A DNA stretch of 64,000 nucleotides from NCBI RefSeq assembly GCF_036850765.1, contig NC_089493.1:264542534-264606533 (forward strand), written 5' to 3'. The first letter of the stretch is position 1; every line of letters begins with the position of its first letter. Origin of the DNA: Saccopteryx bilineata. Taxonomy: Eukaryota > Chordata > Mammalia > Chiroptera > Emballonuridae. Positions 22,880-33,429 of the stretch are shown one piece after another. The position numbers and the translations under genes are program-made. The notes under the pieces are model-generated. The model saw only the letters and a list, made by a program, of their open reading frames with translations, did not search any database and was not told where the DNA came from.

Positions 22880-23040
22880 ATTCATTTAGTGACTTAAAAA
22901 GCACATATTGAGCATCTGGCCACATGCCAGACCCTCCTTTTAGTTCTGAGTTTGGCCAGGACAAGTGAAGATAATTGTTGCCCTCAAGGAGCGTACAGTC
23001 TGGCAGGTTTATGTAATCAGCTGTGTTGTATGGTAGATGA
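22880..23040 (-). repeat. L2 fragment, antisense
   Basis: The phrases 'attgagcatctggccacatgccagaccctcc', 'gttgccctcaaggagcgtacagtctggcagg' are antisense L2 3' sequence, independent of the copy 400 bp upstream. Confidence 0.6.
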
Positions 23041-23044
23041 TGTT

Positions 23045-23485
23045 TGTATTCTGTTCAGTTCACTTTACAAGTTACACCAGACTGTCTGTGGGATTATTTG
23101 CCTGCCATACCGGCCTGCAATAGCCATTCAACTTGACAGAGAACAGCTGCCCATGAAATGTGACCCTCTCAATGCCAGTCCTCTAATGCAGGCTCAGAGG
23201 TGCTCAGAGAAGGCTTCTCCGCTGGGCTGGCTCATGATTTGCCAACCCTTCCCCTTTGAGTTGCCTGTAAATGGGTGGGTGCTTCCTCCTTTTCAGTAAT
23301 TATATTGACCTAATTTGCATTGGGGACATCCTGGTATAATTTGCAATCCAGATTTACCCTTAAATTGTTTCATTACCAGGGTTAGTGTAGAGGCAATTGT
23401 GTTGATTTCTTTACAGTTTGTAAGTGATCAGCATGTATTTGGAAATGTCAAACCTGAAGTTTAAAGTTCAGAATGGATAAAGACC
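23045..23485. other. Unassigned noncoding sequence
   Basis: No repeat family recognised. The frame at 22952-23299 spans part of it and has no known domain. Confidence 0.4.
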
Positions 23486-24045
23486 TTTTGTTTAGTATGT
23501 CTAGAAAATGTGGCTCCCGATTCAAATGTAGTATACCCAAAGAAAAGAGTGTAATGAACCTTTTTGTACTTATTACCCAAATTTAGTAATTACTTGTTTA
23601 TAGCTAATCTTGTTTTAGCTGTACTTTCTCATTCTCCATCCCAGCTAAATTTTGAAACAAATTCCATACAGTGTATCTTATTTCATCCATAAATATTTCA
23701 GTATCTCTAAAAGATAAGGACTTTTTCTTAACACTACCACCACAATATCATTATTATATTTTTCCCCCAAAGGACAAAAACTTACTAATACCAACTATGT
23801 AATCAGTACAGTACTCAAATTTCTATTTTTCTATAAATACAGTTTTTAAAAATTTGTTTGAATCAGAATCCAAGTAAGATCCTTGCATCAGGATTGGTTC
23901 ACAGGTCTTTTAGTCTTAAGTCTCTTTATCGACCAGCTCCCCCTTTGTCTCGCCCTCTCCTGCAATCTATTTCTGAATCTGAAAGATCTGATTTGGTGTC
24001 TATAAAACATTTTGGGGGGGTTAGATTTCTTCCTAATGATATATA

Positions 24046-24643
24046 CAGTGTGTCCATAAAGTCATGGTGCACTTTTTGACTGGTCACAGGAAAGCAACAA
24101 AAGACGATAGAAATGTGAAATCTGCACCAAATAAAAGGAAAACTCTCCCAGTTTCATACCTATTCAGTGCAGTTCAATGTGGGCTCACGCACAGATTTTT
24201 TAGGGCTCCTTAGGTAGCTATTCCGTATAGCCTCTACAGATTTGTCACTGACTGATGGCCTACCAGAACGGGGTTTCTCTACCAACTGCTGGTTTCTTTC
24301 AACTGCTTATCCCACCGATTAATGTTATTCCTATGTGGTGGCGCTTTGTTATAAACGCGCCGATATTCACGTTGCACTTTGGTCACGGATTTGAATTTAG
24401 CGAGCCACAGAACACACTGAACTTTCCTCTGTACCGTCCACACCTCGACTGGCATGGCCGTGGGCTGCTCCGCTGTATACATGGTGTTACATCATCATCT
24501 GCACATGCGCACATGCTGCCACATCACCCTACAGAAACTTGGGAGGGTTTTCCTTTTATTTGGTGCAGATTTCACATTTCTATCGTCTTTTGTTGCTTTC
24601 CTGTGACCGGTCAAAACTGTACCATGACTTTACAGACACACTG
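24046..24643 (-). mobile_element. 600-bp mariner derivative with long inverted repeats, copy 1
   Basis: The element starts CAGTGTGTCCATAAAGTCAT and ends with its inverted counterpart. The terminal inverted repeats run about 108 bp and include a 'gtgaaatctgcaccaaataa' block near the inner end. TA lies on each side (24044-24045 and 24644-24645). The interior, read minus, holds the start of a mariner-type transposase gene that then jumps straight to the other inverted repeat, so most of the transposase is deleted. The same structure is found at 47810-48406. Confidence 0.93.
24279..24482 (-). pseudogene. Truncated, frameshifted mariner transposase N-terminus
   Basis: This 67-codon frame matches the first two thirds of the 107-codon frame in the other copy (48246-47923): the same start and the same helix-turn-helix region ending in RWDKQLKET. 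Near 24282 the plus strand reads 'accaactgc' where the other copy has 'accaaactgc'. The missing base shifts the frame and removes the GRPS-motif part. It has no catalytic domain and cannot encode a transposase. Confidence 0.8.
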
Positions 24644-25053
24644 TATTTGTATCAGGAGGTCCAGAGTCATGTACTGTATATGTGATTGCAAGATTTTCTT
24701 TTTTTCTGATTTTTAATATTGCAAATCCACATAAAATATATTGTCAACTATTTTAAGTGTGCAGTTCATTGGTATTAAGTACATTCACATTGTTGTTCAA
24801 CCACAAGTGACATCCATCCACACAGCACTCTTTCCATCTTCCCAAACCAACGCTCTATATGTATTAGACACTAACTCTCTACTCCCTCTCTCCCCAGCCC
24901 CGCCAACTACCATTCTACTTTCTGTCTCTATGAATTTGACTACTCCAAGTACCTCATATAAATGGAATAATGCCGTGTTTGTCTTTTTTTGACTGTTTAT
25001 TAATATCCTCAGAGGTTCAGCTATGTAACAGCATATGTAGAATGTTCTTTTTT

Positions 25054-25452
25054 TTTTTTTTTGTATTTTTCTGAAGCTGGAAACAGGGAGAGATAGTCAG
25101 ATAGACTCCCGCATGCGCCCAACTGGGATCCACCCGGCACGCCCACCAGGGGCGGGGAATGACGCTCTGCCCACCAGGGGGTGATGCTCTGCCCCTCCGG
25201 GGCGTCGCTCTGCCTTGACCAGAGACACTCTAGTGCCTGGGGCAGAGGCCAAGGAGCCATCCCCAGGGCCCCGGCCATCTTTGCTCCAATGGAGCCTTGG
25301 CTGCGGGAGGGGAAGAGAGAGACAGAGAGGAAGGAGAGGGGGAGGGGTGGAGAAGCAGATGGGCGCTTCTCCTGTGTGCCCTGGCTGGGAATTGAACCCA
25401 GGACTTCTGTATGCCAGGCCGACGCTCTACCACTGAGCCAACCAGCCAGGGC
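25054..25452 (-). repeat. Long bat SINE (Rhin/VES type), complete
   Basis: Tail at left (poly-T, 'tgtatttttctgaagctgg'), GC-rich second part with 'gcccaccagggg' repeats, and tRNA-like head at right ending 'gagccaaccagccagggc'. A perfect 14-bp target duplication, GAATGTTCTTTTTT, lies at 25040-25053 and 25453-25466. It sits inside the L1 fragment and so is younger. Confidence 0.95.
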
Positions 25453-25757
25453 GAATGTTCTTTTTTAAGGCTGAGTAATATTTCATTATATGGTTAGATC
25501 ACATTTTGTTTATCCATTCATTCATGGATGGACACTTGGGTTGCTTCCATGTTTAACTATTGTGAAAAATGCTGCTATGAACGTGCTCTACAGATAACTT
25601 TTTGAGGCTCTACTTTCAGTTATTTTGAGTATGTACCTAGAGGTGAAATTGCTGGATCATATGGTAGTTTAATGTTTTATAGTAACCACCCTACTGTTTT
25701 CCACAGTGACTGTGCCACCAACAGTGTGCAAGTGTTCTGATTCCTCGCCAGTACTTC

Positions 25758-26010
25758 CCTTCCTTCCTTCCTTCCTTCCTTCCTTCCTTCCTTCCTTCCT
25801 TCCTTCCTTCCTTCCTTCCTTCCTTCCTTCCCTCCCTCCCTCCCTCCTTCCTTCCCTCCCTCCCTCCTTCCTTCCCTCCCTCCCTCCTTCCTTCCCTCCC
25901 TCCCTCCTTCCTTCCCTCCCTTTCTTTCTCCCTCCTTCCTTCCCTCCCTCCCTCCTCTTTTCCTTCCCTTCCTCCCCTCCTCCCCTCCTTCCTCCCTCCC
26001 TCCCTCCCTG
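25758..26010 (+). repeat. TTCC/TCCC microsatellite grown from a SINE tail
   Basis: About 70 bases of pure CTTC units are followed by mixed CCCT and CTTC blocks in a higher-order pattern (roughly 28-bp repeats from 25838 to 25920). It occupies exactly the place where the T-rich tail of the adjoining minus-strand SINE should be: between the left target duplication (25748-25757) and the SINE body. Long proline/serine or arginine/glutamate frames across it are artefacts. Confidence 0.9.
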
Positions 26011-26373
26011 ACGAGCAAGAGAAAAGCAGGTAAACAGACAGACAAGGAAGGGAGAGAGATAATGAAAAGCATCAACTCATAATTGTGTCACTTTAGTTGT
26101 TCATTCATTACTTATCATATGTGCCTTGATGAGGGGGGGAGCAGGCTCCAGCTGAGCGAGTGACCCCTTGCTCAAGCCAGTGAACTTAGACTCAAGGTAG
26201 CGACCATTGGATCATGTTGATGAGCACACTCAAGCCTGCAGCCCCGTGCTCAAGCTGGCAAGCCTGCGCTCAAGCTGAATGAGCTCACACTCAAACTGGG
26301 GACCTTGGGGTTTTGAACCCTGGACCTCAGCATCCCAGGTTGACGCTCTATACATTGCGCCACCACTGGTCAG
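26011..26373 (-). repeat. tRNA-derived bat SINE, 'gcctgaccagtggtggcgca' type
   Basis: Read minus, the head is 'cctgaccagtggtggcgcaatg', then the body with repeated 'ctcaagc' phrases and 'aaggcacatatgataagtaatgaatgaac'. The imperfect 10-bp target duplication GCCAGTACTT / GCCAGTGCTT lies at 25748-25757 and 26374-26383. It is nested in the L1 fragment. Confidence 0.85.
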
Positions 26374-26472
26374 GCCAGTGCTTGTTCTGTTGTTGTTTTT
26401 TTAATAGAACCCCTTCTAATGGGTATTTTGATTTATGTTTTTTTAATAATCATAGTTATTTTTAATAATTTA

Positions 26473-26798
26473 TTTTTATTAATTTTTTAGGTGAGAGGAG
26501 GGCAGATAGTGAGACAGACTCCTGCATGCAATCCAACCAGGATCCACCTGGCAAACCCATCTGGGGCCAATGCTCGAGGACCAAGCTATTTTTAGCACCT
26601 GAGGCTGATGTGCTCCAAGGGAGCTATCCTCAGCACTTGGGGCCACACTTGAACCAATCAAGCCCCTGCTGCAGAAGGGGGAGAGGGAAGTGGGGAGAAG
26701 TAGATGGTTGCTTCTCTTGTGTGCCCTGACTAGGAATCATATCCAGGGTGTCCATACTCCAGACTAACGCTCTTATTCACTGAACACTGGCCAGGGTC
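26473..26798 (-). repeat. Older long-type bat SINE
   Basis: It has the layout of the long SINE (tail left, 'gagacagactcctgcatgc', 'ccaggatccacctgg', 'cttctcttgtgtgccctgac', head ending 'cactggccagggtc') with many substitutions and a different middle ('aagctatttttagcacctgag'). The target duplication TTTAATAATTTA / TTTAATAACTTA lies at 26461-26472 and 26799-26810. It represents an older subfamily, shared with 7981-8150. Confidence 0.85.
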
Positions 26799-26814
26799 TT
26801 TAATAACTTAAGTA

Positions 26815-27830
26815 AAGTTTATGTTGCCTCTAGGGGTGCTTTAAGATGAATATGTTTAGTGAGCCAGCTTAATTATTTCTTTAAAAAATGGGAGATACTA
26901 TTTTCTATATAGTATTATAATGTTTATCATTTGTTTGAAATGTTTTATAGAATCACCAAAATTAGACCAGTCCTCCCAATCATGAAGAAATTGACAACCA
27001 ATGAGGTTGAGTCTCTGCCCATGTTTTCAACCCTGTAAGATAGAAGAAGAGGCTGGGGCCCAAGTTTCTGGGTTCCAAGGTTTGAGTCTCCTCCTAGCCC
27101 TGGCTGCCTTGACCTTCCACCCCTTTTCCAGTCCCCTCTGTGGTACTTCAGTGGGGAGGTCCAGGTGCACAAAGCCCTGCTTGTTTGGCTGTACATGCCC
27201 ACCAGCAGTTGCTCTTATTACAGAGTGGTTATTCTTATTTGTCAAGAAACCCAGAACAACTGTTTTTATTCTTCACAGTGAATGCTTATGCACATGACCT
27301 TTTGAGAACATATTTCTGGATCCTGTAGAGGCACTAATGTTCATGCAGATTAGCTAAGTTAAATCTTTATTTCTTTTGACTGAAATTGCCTCTCTATTTC
27401 TTTAAGAATTTCACTTTGTAGAGTTATTGTGTTTCTCATGTTAAATGTTTATTAGTAATCTTGTATAATTTAATGTATTATTTTTAGATGACAGAAGAGC
27501 CCCTTTGCAGAAAGTGGTATTAAGGTCTGATGTTAGTTAAACCTTTCCCTCCTTGTCATAGTTGTTGATTTATGATACTGGGCGTCTAATAAACATGGGC
27601 AGGACAGGACTGGTGGGAGACTGACAGAACAACTAAACAGCCATGTCGCATGTGTCGTGCATGTCCTGGGGACAGCCAGCATCCATTTATACATTTGTAT
27701 GTAGTCTGTAAACACAGAGTTACTGAGTAGGAAGTGTGTGCATATACCCTGCAAGTGCAGAGGTGTGTTGAATACTATTTGTGTAAATAATAAAGATTTA
27801 ACTATTTACTTGTTAAGCTAATCTTTATTA
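26815..27830. other. Unassigned noncoding sequence
   Basis: No repeat or gene recognised. The GC-richer part at 27000-27190 has frames on both strands (27001-27297 plus, 26945-27202 minus) without known domains. Confidence 0.4.
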
Positions 27831-27834
27831 TTTG

Positions 27835-27920
27835 TTTAGTAAGGTCCAGGCACAATGCTGGGTTCTGGAGATTATGACAACCCCTACCCTCATGGGACTT
27901 ATATTTTAATAGTTTCAAGG
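27835..27920 (-). repeat. L2 fragment, antisense
   Basis: The phrases 'aaggtccaggcacaatgctgggttctggag' and 'taccctcatgggacttatatttta' match antisense L2 3' sequence. Confidence 0.6.
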
Positions 27921-27939
27921 GAAAGCAAAGCTTTTCTCT

Positions 27940-28151
27940 CTTTTTTTTTAAAGATTTTATTTATTGATTTGAGAGAGAGAGAGAGAGAGAAAGGCCTAAG
28001 GGATGTGTGGGTGTGTGGGGAGGAGCAGGAAGCATCAACTCATAGTTGTTTGTTGTATGTGCCTTGACTGGGCGGGTAAGCCCAGAGTTTCGAACCTGCG
28101 ACCTCAGCATTCCAGACTGATGCTTTATTCATTGCACCCCCACAGGTCAGG
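27940..28151 (-). repeat. Short bat SINE (VES type) with a GA run
   Basis: T-rich tail, 'aagattttatttattgatt', a pure (GA) run near 27971-27990, 'aggagcaggaagcatcaact', 'gtatgtgccttgac', then the tRNA-like head ending 'cacaggtcag'. Imperfect flanking GCAAAGCTT / GCAAAACTT copies may be the target duplication. Confidence 0.85.
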
Positions 28152-28154
28152 TGC

Positions 28155-28800
28155 AAAACTTGTTTTTGAGAGACCTTGGCAAGGTGGATGACCTTGAAAT
28201 CTACCAAAAAAAGTGATACTTTGAATGCTTGTTTTATAGTCTCCAGACAGTAGAATCATATCAAACCCTTTATTATAGACATACATATTTATTTTCAGGA
28301 CTCAAATTAAACTAGAGTAGATAATGAGCAGGCGTAGTTGTTTGCTGATCATTCATGATTGATACAGTGTATAACTCATTAAATTGTTGGTAACAAATGA
28401 AATCATGAGGGTTTTAACCCTGAGACATTCTAAATGAGACAAGCCATAACCATTGAGTTAAAGGTGACTCCACTTTGTCCTTTAAGCATTTGATTGACTT
28501 CAAAGCTTTTAGCTAAGGCACCACTGGGGCCTTTGGGGAAATTGCCATATAAGAAGGTTGTCGGAGTTTCATGAAAATTATATTTGAAATTTAGTGTGAT
28601 TTGATTTTCCTTGATGATAATTAGTGTGTGCTGTATTACCATAGCATTTTACTTCTGTTTTCTTCTGTATCCTTAATTTTACAAGGTGGAGAAGACTCAA
28701 CAGCCATGCGTGAAATGATGGTGGTTTTTTACACAGAGGTACTTTCTAGAACACGTGTAATGAAGTCACAGAAGCATCCTCCTAGTTCAGGAGGCTCTTT
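28155..28800. other. Unassigned noncoding sequence
   Basis: No repeat family or gene recognised. It is AT-rich. Confidence 0.4.
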
Positions 28801-28814
28801 GGATGCTCAGTTTT

Positions 28815-29200
28815 TTGTTTTTTTTAAGGTTTCTATCTGTTTTCCAATGGCAGGAATTCTTTTTTTTTTTTTTTTATAGAGACAGAGAGTCAGAGTGAGG
28901 GATAGACAGGGACAGACAGACAGGAACAGAGAGATGAGAAGCATCAATCATTAGTTTTTTGTTGCGCATTGCGACATCTTAGTTATTCATTGATTGCTTT
29001 CTCATATGTGCCTTGACCACGGGCCTTCAGCAGACCGAGTAACCCCTCGCTTGAGCCAGAGACCTTGGGTCCAAGCCTGTGAGCTTTTTGCTCAAACCAA
29101 ATGAGCCTGCGCTCAAGCTGGCGACCTCAGGGTCTCGAACCTGAGTCCTCAGCATCCCAGTCCGGCGCTCTATCCACTGCGCCACTGCCTGGTCAGGCCT
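28815..29200 (-). repeat. Bat SINE ('gcctgaccaggcggtggcgc' type) with a transduced 3' flank
   Basis: The SINE body and poly-T tail occupy about 28859-29200. The left target copy GGATGCTCAGTTTT is at 28801-28814, and the next copy is at 29201-29214. Between the left copy and the poly-T lie 44 extra bases (28815-28858) ending, on the minus strand, in a second A-rich run. This is the structure of a 3' transduction, in which transcription passed the SINE's own A tract into flanking DNA. Confidence 0.8.
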
Positions 29201-29214
29201 GGATGCTCAGTTTT

Positions 29215-29593
29215 GTTTTGTTTTTTTTTTCATTTTTCTGAAGCTGGAAACAGGGAGAGACAGTCAGACAGACTCCCACATGCGCCCGACCGGGATCCAC
29301 CCGGCACGCCCACCAGGGGCTACGCTCTGCCCACCAGGGGGCGATGCTCTGCCCCTCCGGGGCGTCGCCATGTTGCGACCAGAGCCACTCTAGTGCCTGG
29401 GGCAGAGGCCACAGAGCCATCCCCAGCGCCCGGGCCATCTTTGCTCCAATGGAGCCTTGGCTGCGGGAGGGGAAGAGAGAGACAGAGAGGAAAGCGCGGC
29501 GGAGGGGTGGAGAAGCAAATGGGCACTTCTCCTGTGTGCCCTGGCCGGGAATTGAACCCGGGTCCTCTGCACGCTAGGCCGACGCTCTACCGC
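29215..29593 (-). repeat. Long bat SINE (Rhin/VES type), 5'-truncated head
   Basis: Tail at left, GC-rich second part with a perfect CCACCAGGGGGCG (29331-29343), and head at right stopping at 'gacgctctaccgc', so the first 20 or so bases of the tRNA-like head, including part of the A box, are missing. The target copy GATGCTCAGTTTT lies on both sides (29202-29214 and 29594-29606). It used the same site as the SINE to its left. Confidence 0.9.
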
Positions 29594-29606
29594 GATGCTC
29601 AGTTTT

Positions 29607-30955
29607 AATGGCAGACTATTTAACAAGTCTGACCACTAAATGGTGAGCCCCATAACCAGAGCCCCACTGAAGCCCAGCTCATCCTGGGGTGCTGACAATG
29701 ACCAGGATGAAGTCACAGCCAAGTGGCAGATCTGGCAGATCTAAGACTCCATCTCTGGGGAGGAAGAGGGAGGCAGGGAATGGGGACAGGCATGTAGTGC
29801 ACTTTGTTCAGTGGCCCCTGATCCCTGGGGTGGGGGCATATTATGGGAGCCAGCAAGTGTGTTAGCTGATCAGCAGTTAACCTGCTGACTTACCCTTTTG
29901 CTCCTTGTAGGGTCACTTACTCACAGCTTTAACCTTCACTTCAATGTTGAGCTGTCAGAGTCCGGTTCTGTTGGACTTGGTCACTTGGTGTCCTAACTTC
30001 CCTTCAGTCCAGTTGAGACCAGTCTCATCTGTTTCCATTCTTTCGTGTAGAGCTGGCTCGTGTCCATGCGGAGACCTCCTGCTTGCTCTGGCCTTGGTCC
30101 GGCCTGGCATCTCATCTCTGGCTGGCCCCTCCGCCATCTCACTCTCCCTCCAGTCTGGGTGGCTCTCCTAGTTGTAGGCAGACCATCTCCCTCCTTGGTT
30201 GATCTCGCACTGTGAACGTGCGAGCACTGATACTCCCAAGGTAGAGTGCTTTACTCAGTACACAGTGCTATCGTCTATGACTGCAACCCTGTCCTTCTCT
30301 TCAGGGAACCCCTCACTTGACTGGGCAGTGGGATATTTATGGGAAAACAGCCACGTAGATATTGGTGTATGTTAACTATGGGAAATATGAGCAGCGCAGA
30401 ACTTGGAGCAGACAGAGAGTGAGTGCTTGCCTTAAGGAATCTACAGTGGAGGGGCACTGTGCATTTAAGGATCTAGATTGTAACTAGCTCTGGAAGGGAG
30501 TCGGGGAGAGAGGGCTGGAAGCCTTAATTTAAGGAGTAGGAGAGTAAAGGGCCCGAAGTACCAGGCACAGTTATTTAGGTTTGACCTGCTTGGAGGTGCC
30601 ACTGGAGACTTTTTTGCTATAACGTGTTATGGCTCCAATGATGTGTCAGGAAGACTTTCTGCGTACAGAGAGTTGAGAGGGTAGAGGATTTGGAGCCTGT
30701 ACCCCAAGGTTGTGAGGGCCTGGCTCAGGTGTCAAGGGTGAGAATGAGGAAGAGGAATTCTACCCAGGACCTGGTACCTGTAGTTTGGGGGCCGGGGATG
30801 GAGAAGACTAAGAAAGAGCCCAGGTGTGCACTTGGACATGACTGGAAGGTGAATCGAGTTCTTGTTCAAAACCCCAGACGGCAGGAGGGGCAGCAGTGTG
30901 TGGGGAGGATGCGCTGCATTTCAGATATCCTGAATAAATAGAAATCTTCAGGGAC
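29607..30955. other. Unassigned noncoding sequence
   Basis: No gene recognised. Parts of 30420-30800 (for example 'gagtgcttgccttaagg', 'gtgtcaagggtgagaatgagg') could be a very diverged antisense L2, but I would not call it. Confidence 0.4.
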
Positions 30956-30959
30956 AGCG

Positions 30960-31040
30960 TGGGTCTGTCCTGTCTGTGCTGAATTCCCAGTGCCCAGGGC
31001 AGTACCTGGCACTTAGTAGGTGCTTAATGAACCCATGGAC
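30960..31040 (+). repeat. L2 3' terminus
   Basis: The phrases 'gaattcccagtgcccagggcagtacctggcacttagtaggtgcttaatgaacc' are the 3' end of L2. Confidence 0.8.
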
Positions 31041-31044
31041 CAAA

Positions 31045-32735
31045 AAAACACATGAGGTTGAGGAGAACTCAGAAATGGCCACAGATCTTCCTAATACGTG
31101 GCAGAATTCCTTCCTTGACACCATGTAAAGAATGAGTTCCCTGAGGTATAGAATTTAACGGGAAAGGTTGCCAAGGCTGAGTGCTGTCGCGCAGTGCCGC
31201 AGTTAGGGCTCACTGCAGGGAGAGAGACAGCAAAGGAGGCAGGAAGGAGTGAGCAGGGGTTGGAGGGAAGATGCAGGCGCAAGGTCAGCCAAGGTCAAAA
31301 GACTCCTGAAAGGGGGAGTGGTTTCTTTGCACAGGGGAAGCCTTGGGTTGTGGCTCAGGGAGTCTTAGTGTCCTCACTGTGAACAAGGTAGACGAGTAAG
31401 TAGGCCAGACAGGGTAGGGCAAGGGCTTATCAGGCAGAGGCATGACTGGAAGGCTGTTTCTAGTCACTTCCCCCAGCTAGTGTTTAGACCTCTGCGGATC
31501 TAAACTCTCTTGCTAAGATTTTCTCTAGTCCTTCTTCACTGCCTCATTGCTTCCTTCTCTTTAGGGATGCTGCTTCATGGCCTGCAGTGGACTGTCTGCC
31601 CCTCCGTGTGCACCCACCGGCCCTGCACTCCAGCCTCAGGACCACTACCACTTGAGAGGCTGGGTCTTCAGCCTGCCTGGCTTGGGCCCACCTCCCCATA
31701 TGCCCTATCTGAGGCCAAACACAGAGGGCAGTGCTGACCAAAGGCTGCATTTCCTGCCCTCCTTTGCCCTGGGGCCCTCTTGACCACCTTGTTGTCATTT
31801 GATCTCTGTGTCCTCGTCCTCTTAGAGCACCTTATGAGGTCGTGTAAGCGTGGAGCAGCTGCCTAGTTCTTGAGGTTAGTTTTATGCAGGGGGTTGTGTT
31901 GTCCATTCACCTCCTGGCCTGAAGTGTAGGGTGTTCCAGTGAAGGGAAATTGTGCTAATTCACTTAAAGCTATTTCTTCACTGCCTTTCATAAAACTCTC
32001 ATCTAGAACTTAATGGATGAGAGAATCTAGGGAATCTTGTCAGATTATTTCTTGAGAAAACCTCCAGAATGTGTCTTAAAGGGAAACATCACTACAAATC
32101 TTGATGAGACTGTAGGGCGGTAAATACTTGAAACTTAAGTGGCAGAACTGGTTTAACAAGATTTTTCTAACTCTTTGTGGTATGGAGTTATTTTTCTTCT
32201 TTTAAAGTTGTTCAGATAAAGCTGTGAGGGTAGTATAAAGTTTTGCTTTTTTAAGTTGGTAATAAGTAATTTGAGGGTAGATGCTTATTAGGTCTGTAAA
32301 TAATTTTTAAAAACCCTTGCCTAGTGCCATGCACATACCAGTTTTATAAATATTTATGGTATTGGACTCACCTGTCTTGCTTTGGAAGGACTGAGATCCT
32401 CAGGTGTGGGTGTCACTCAGCAGGGAAGAAGCTGATGCTCTCTCTCTGACATTTTCTTCTTGGAAACTTCAGCATGTCATCACGGCAGGTGTTCTCTGAG
32501 CTCTCCTTTTTGGTTTGTTTTATACTGAACATAGCATCCAGGGTTGGTGAGACTCAGAGGATAATCGTCCTGCATTCTGACTTGCTGACAGTGTTAGAGA
32601 ATACTGGGCTCATCAGCAGAATATAGACCTCAGCTCAACTTAATGTGGTCCAATAGTGAAGATTAAGAGGGATTGTTCTCAGTTACATGATGGCTTTCAA
32701 AAGTAAAAGCCTGGGGTTTTATTTTTTTGTTTTGT
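31045..32735. other. Unassigned noncoding sequence
   Basis: No gene is recognised. A short L2/MIR-like end ('gcctagtgccatgcacatacc...ttataaatatttatgg') lies near 32310-32360. The GC-richer block at 31570-31790 has frames on both strands without known domains. Confidence 0.4.
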
Positions 32736-32739
32736 TTTT

Positions 32740-33425
32740 ACACTCATCAAAGTGGCAAGATTTTAAGTGAATATATCAGGGGTTTGCAATGTGAACTCTG
32801 TGTCCTGTTGGTGGATGGGCAAGCCAGAATGACCACTTCAATAAGTAGTTAAAGGTGCCTGCAGGATGATGACGCAGGCTCCCTCCCAGATGCAATCAGT
32901 GTGATCTTAGAGATGTTCTTGGACATGTGCACAGGGAGACATGTGCAGGAACGTTCACTGCGGTAGACTCTCCAGCAGTAAACAACTGGCAAGAATGTGA
33001 AGATCCATGGGGCAGCGTGGCCATCCGGGGGAGTTCAAGAGGCAGGCCCCATGCCCCACGTGTGGCTGGACCTCACAGACACAGCGTAAAGCAGAATAGG
33101 CCAGCCGAAGGGTGTCTGCAGTGTAATCCTATTCATATGGAGTTAAATACGAACAACCGTATGTTGTTAATGGCACCACAAAGAGCTACTAATTAGAAAG
33201 ATATTTTGGAAAAGAAAACTGCCAAATTCTGGAAAGTGATTATGGGGTGTGGGGGTGGGGGAGAACAGGACTGAAGAGGGTATAATGGGGGCTCCAGCTA
33301 TAAGTTTATTTCTTTAAAATAACAAATATGGCAGGATGTTAAAATTGGATGAAGCTGGGTGGTATGTACATAGGATTTTATGGTTTTATGTATGCTTAAA
33401 ATGTATCATTATAAAAAAGCAGTAT
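32740..33425 (+). repeat. L1 3' end, sense
   Basis: The phrases 'gacatgtgcaggaacgttcactgcgg', 'aatcctattcatatggagtt', 'gaagctgggtggtatgtacataggattttatgg' follow the sense 3' end of L1 ORF2 and 3' UTR of an old L1. The frame at 32927-33196 is a decayed remnant, not a working gene. Confidence 0.75.
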
Positions 33426-33429
33426 CTGC

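Larger units (their letters stand above)
23490..24690. repeat. Old L1 3'-region fragment, split by a mariner element
   Basis: The left part (23490-24045) contains 'gaaacaaattccatacagtg', 'aaatatttcagtatctctaaaagataaggac' and 'ttgaatcagaatccaagtaagatcc', in the same order as a common old-L1 3' region. The right part (24646-24690, 'atcaggaggtccagag') appears to continue it after the mariner insertion. The family resembles the shorter copy at 21590-21860. Confidence 0.65.
24690..26460 (-). repeat. L1 3' end, antisense, split by two SINEs
   Basis: From about 24700 the plus strand follows antisense L1: the 3' UTR ('gtgtgcagttcattggtattaagtacattcacattgttgt', 'tgaatttgactactcc') and then the 3' end of ORF2 ('tttatccattcattcatggatggacacttgggttgcttcc', 'attgctggatcatatggta'). 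It is interrupted at 25054-25452 and 25758-26373 by SINEs and resumes at 26374-26450 with 'ggtattttgatttatg'. No intact frame remains. Confidence 0.85.

Noticed and set aside
25677..26075. 132-codon Glu/Gly/Arg-rich frame on the minus strand
   Set aside because: Translation of the TTCC/TCCC microsatellite and adjoining SINE.
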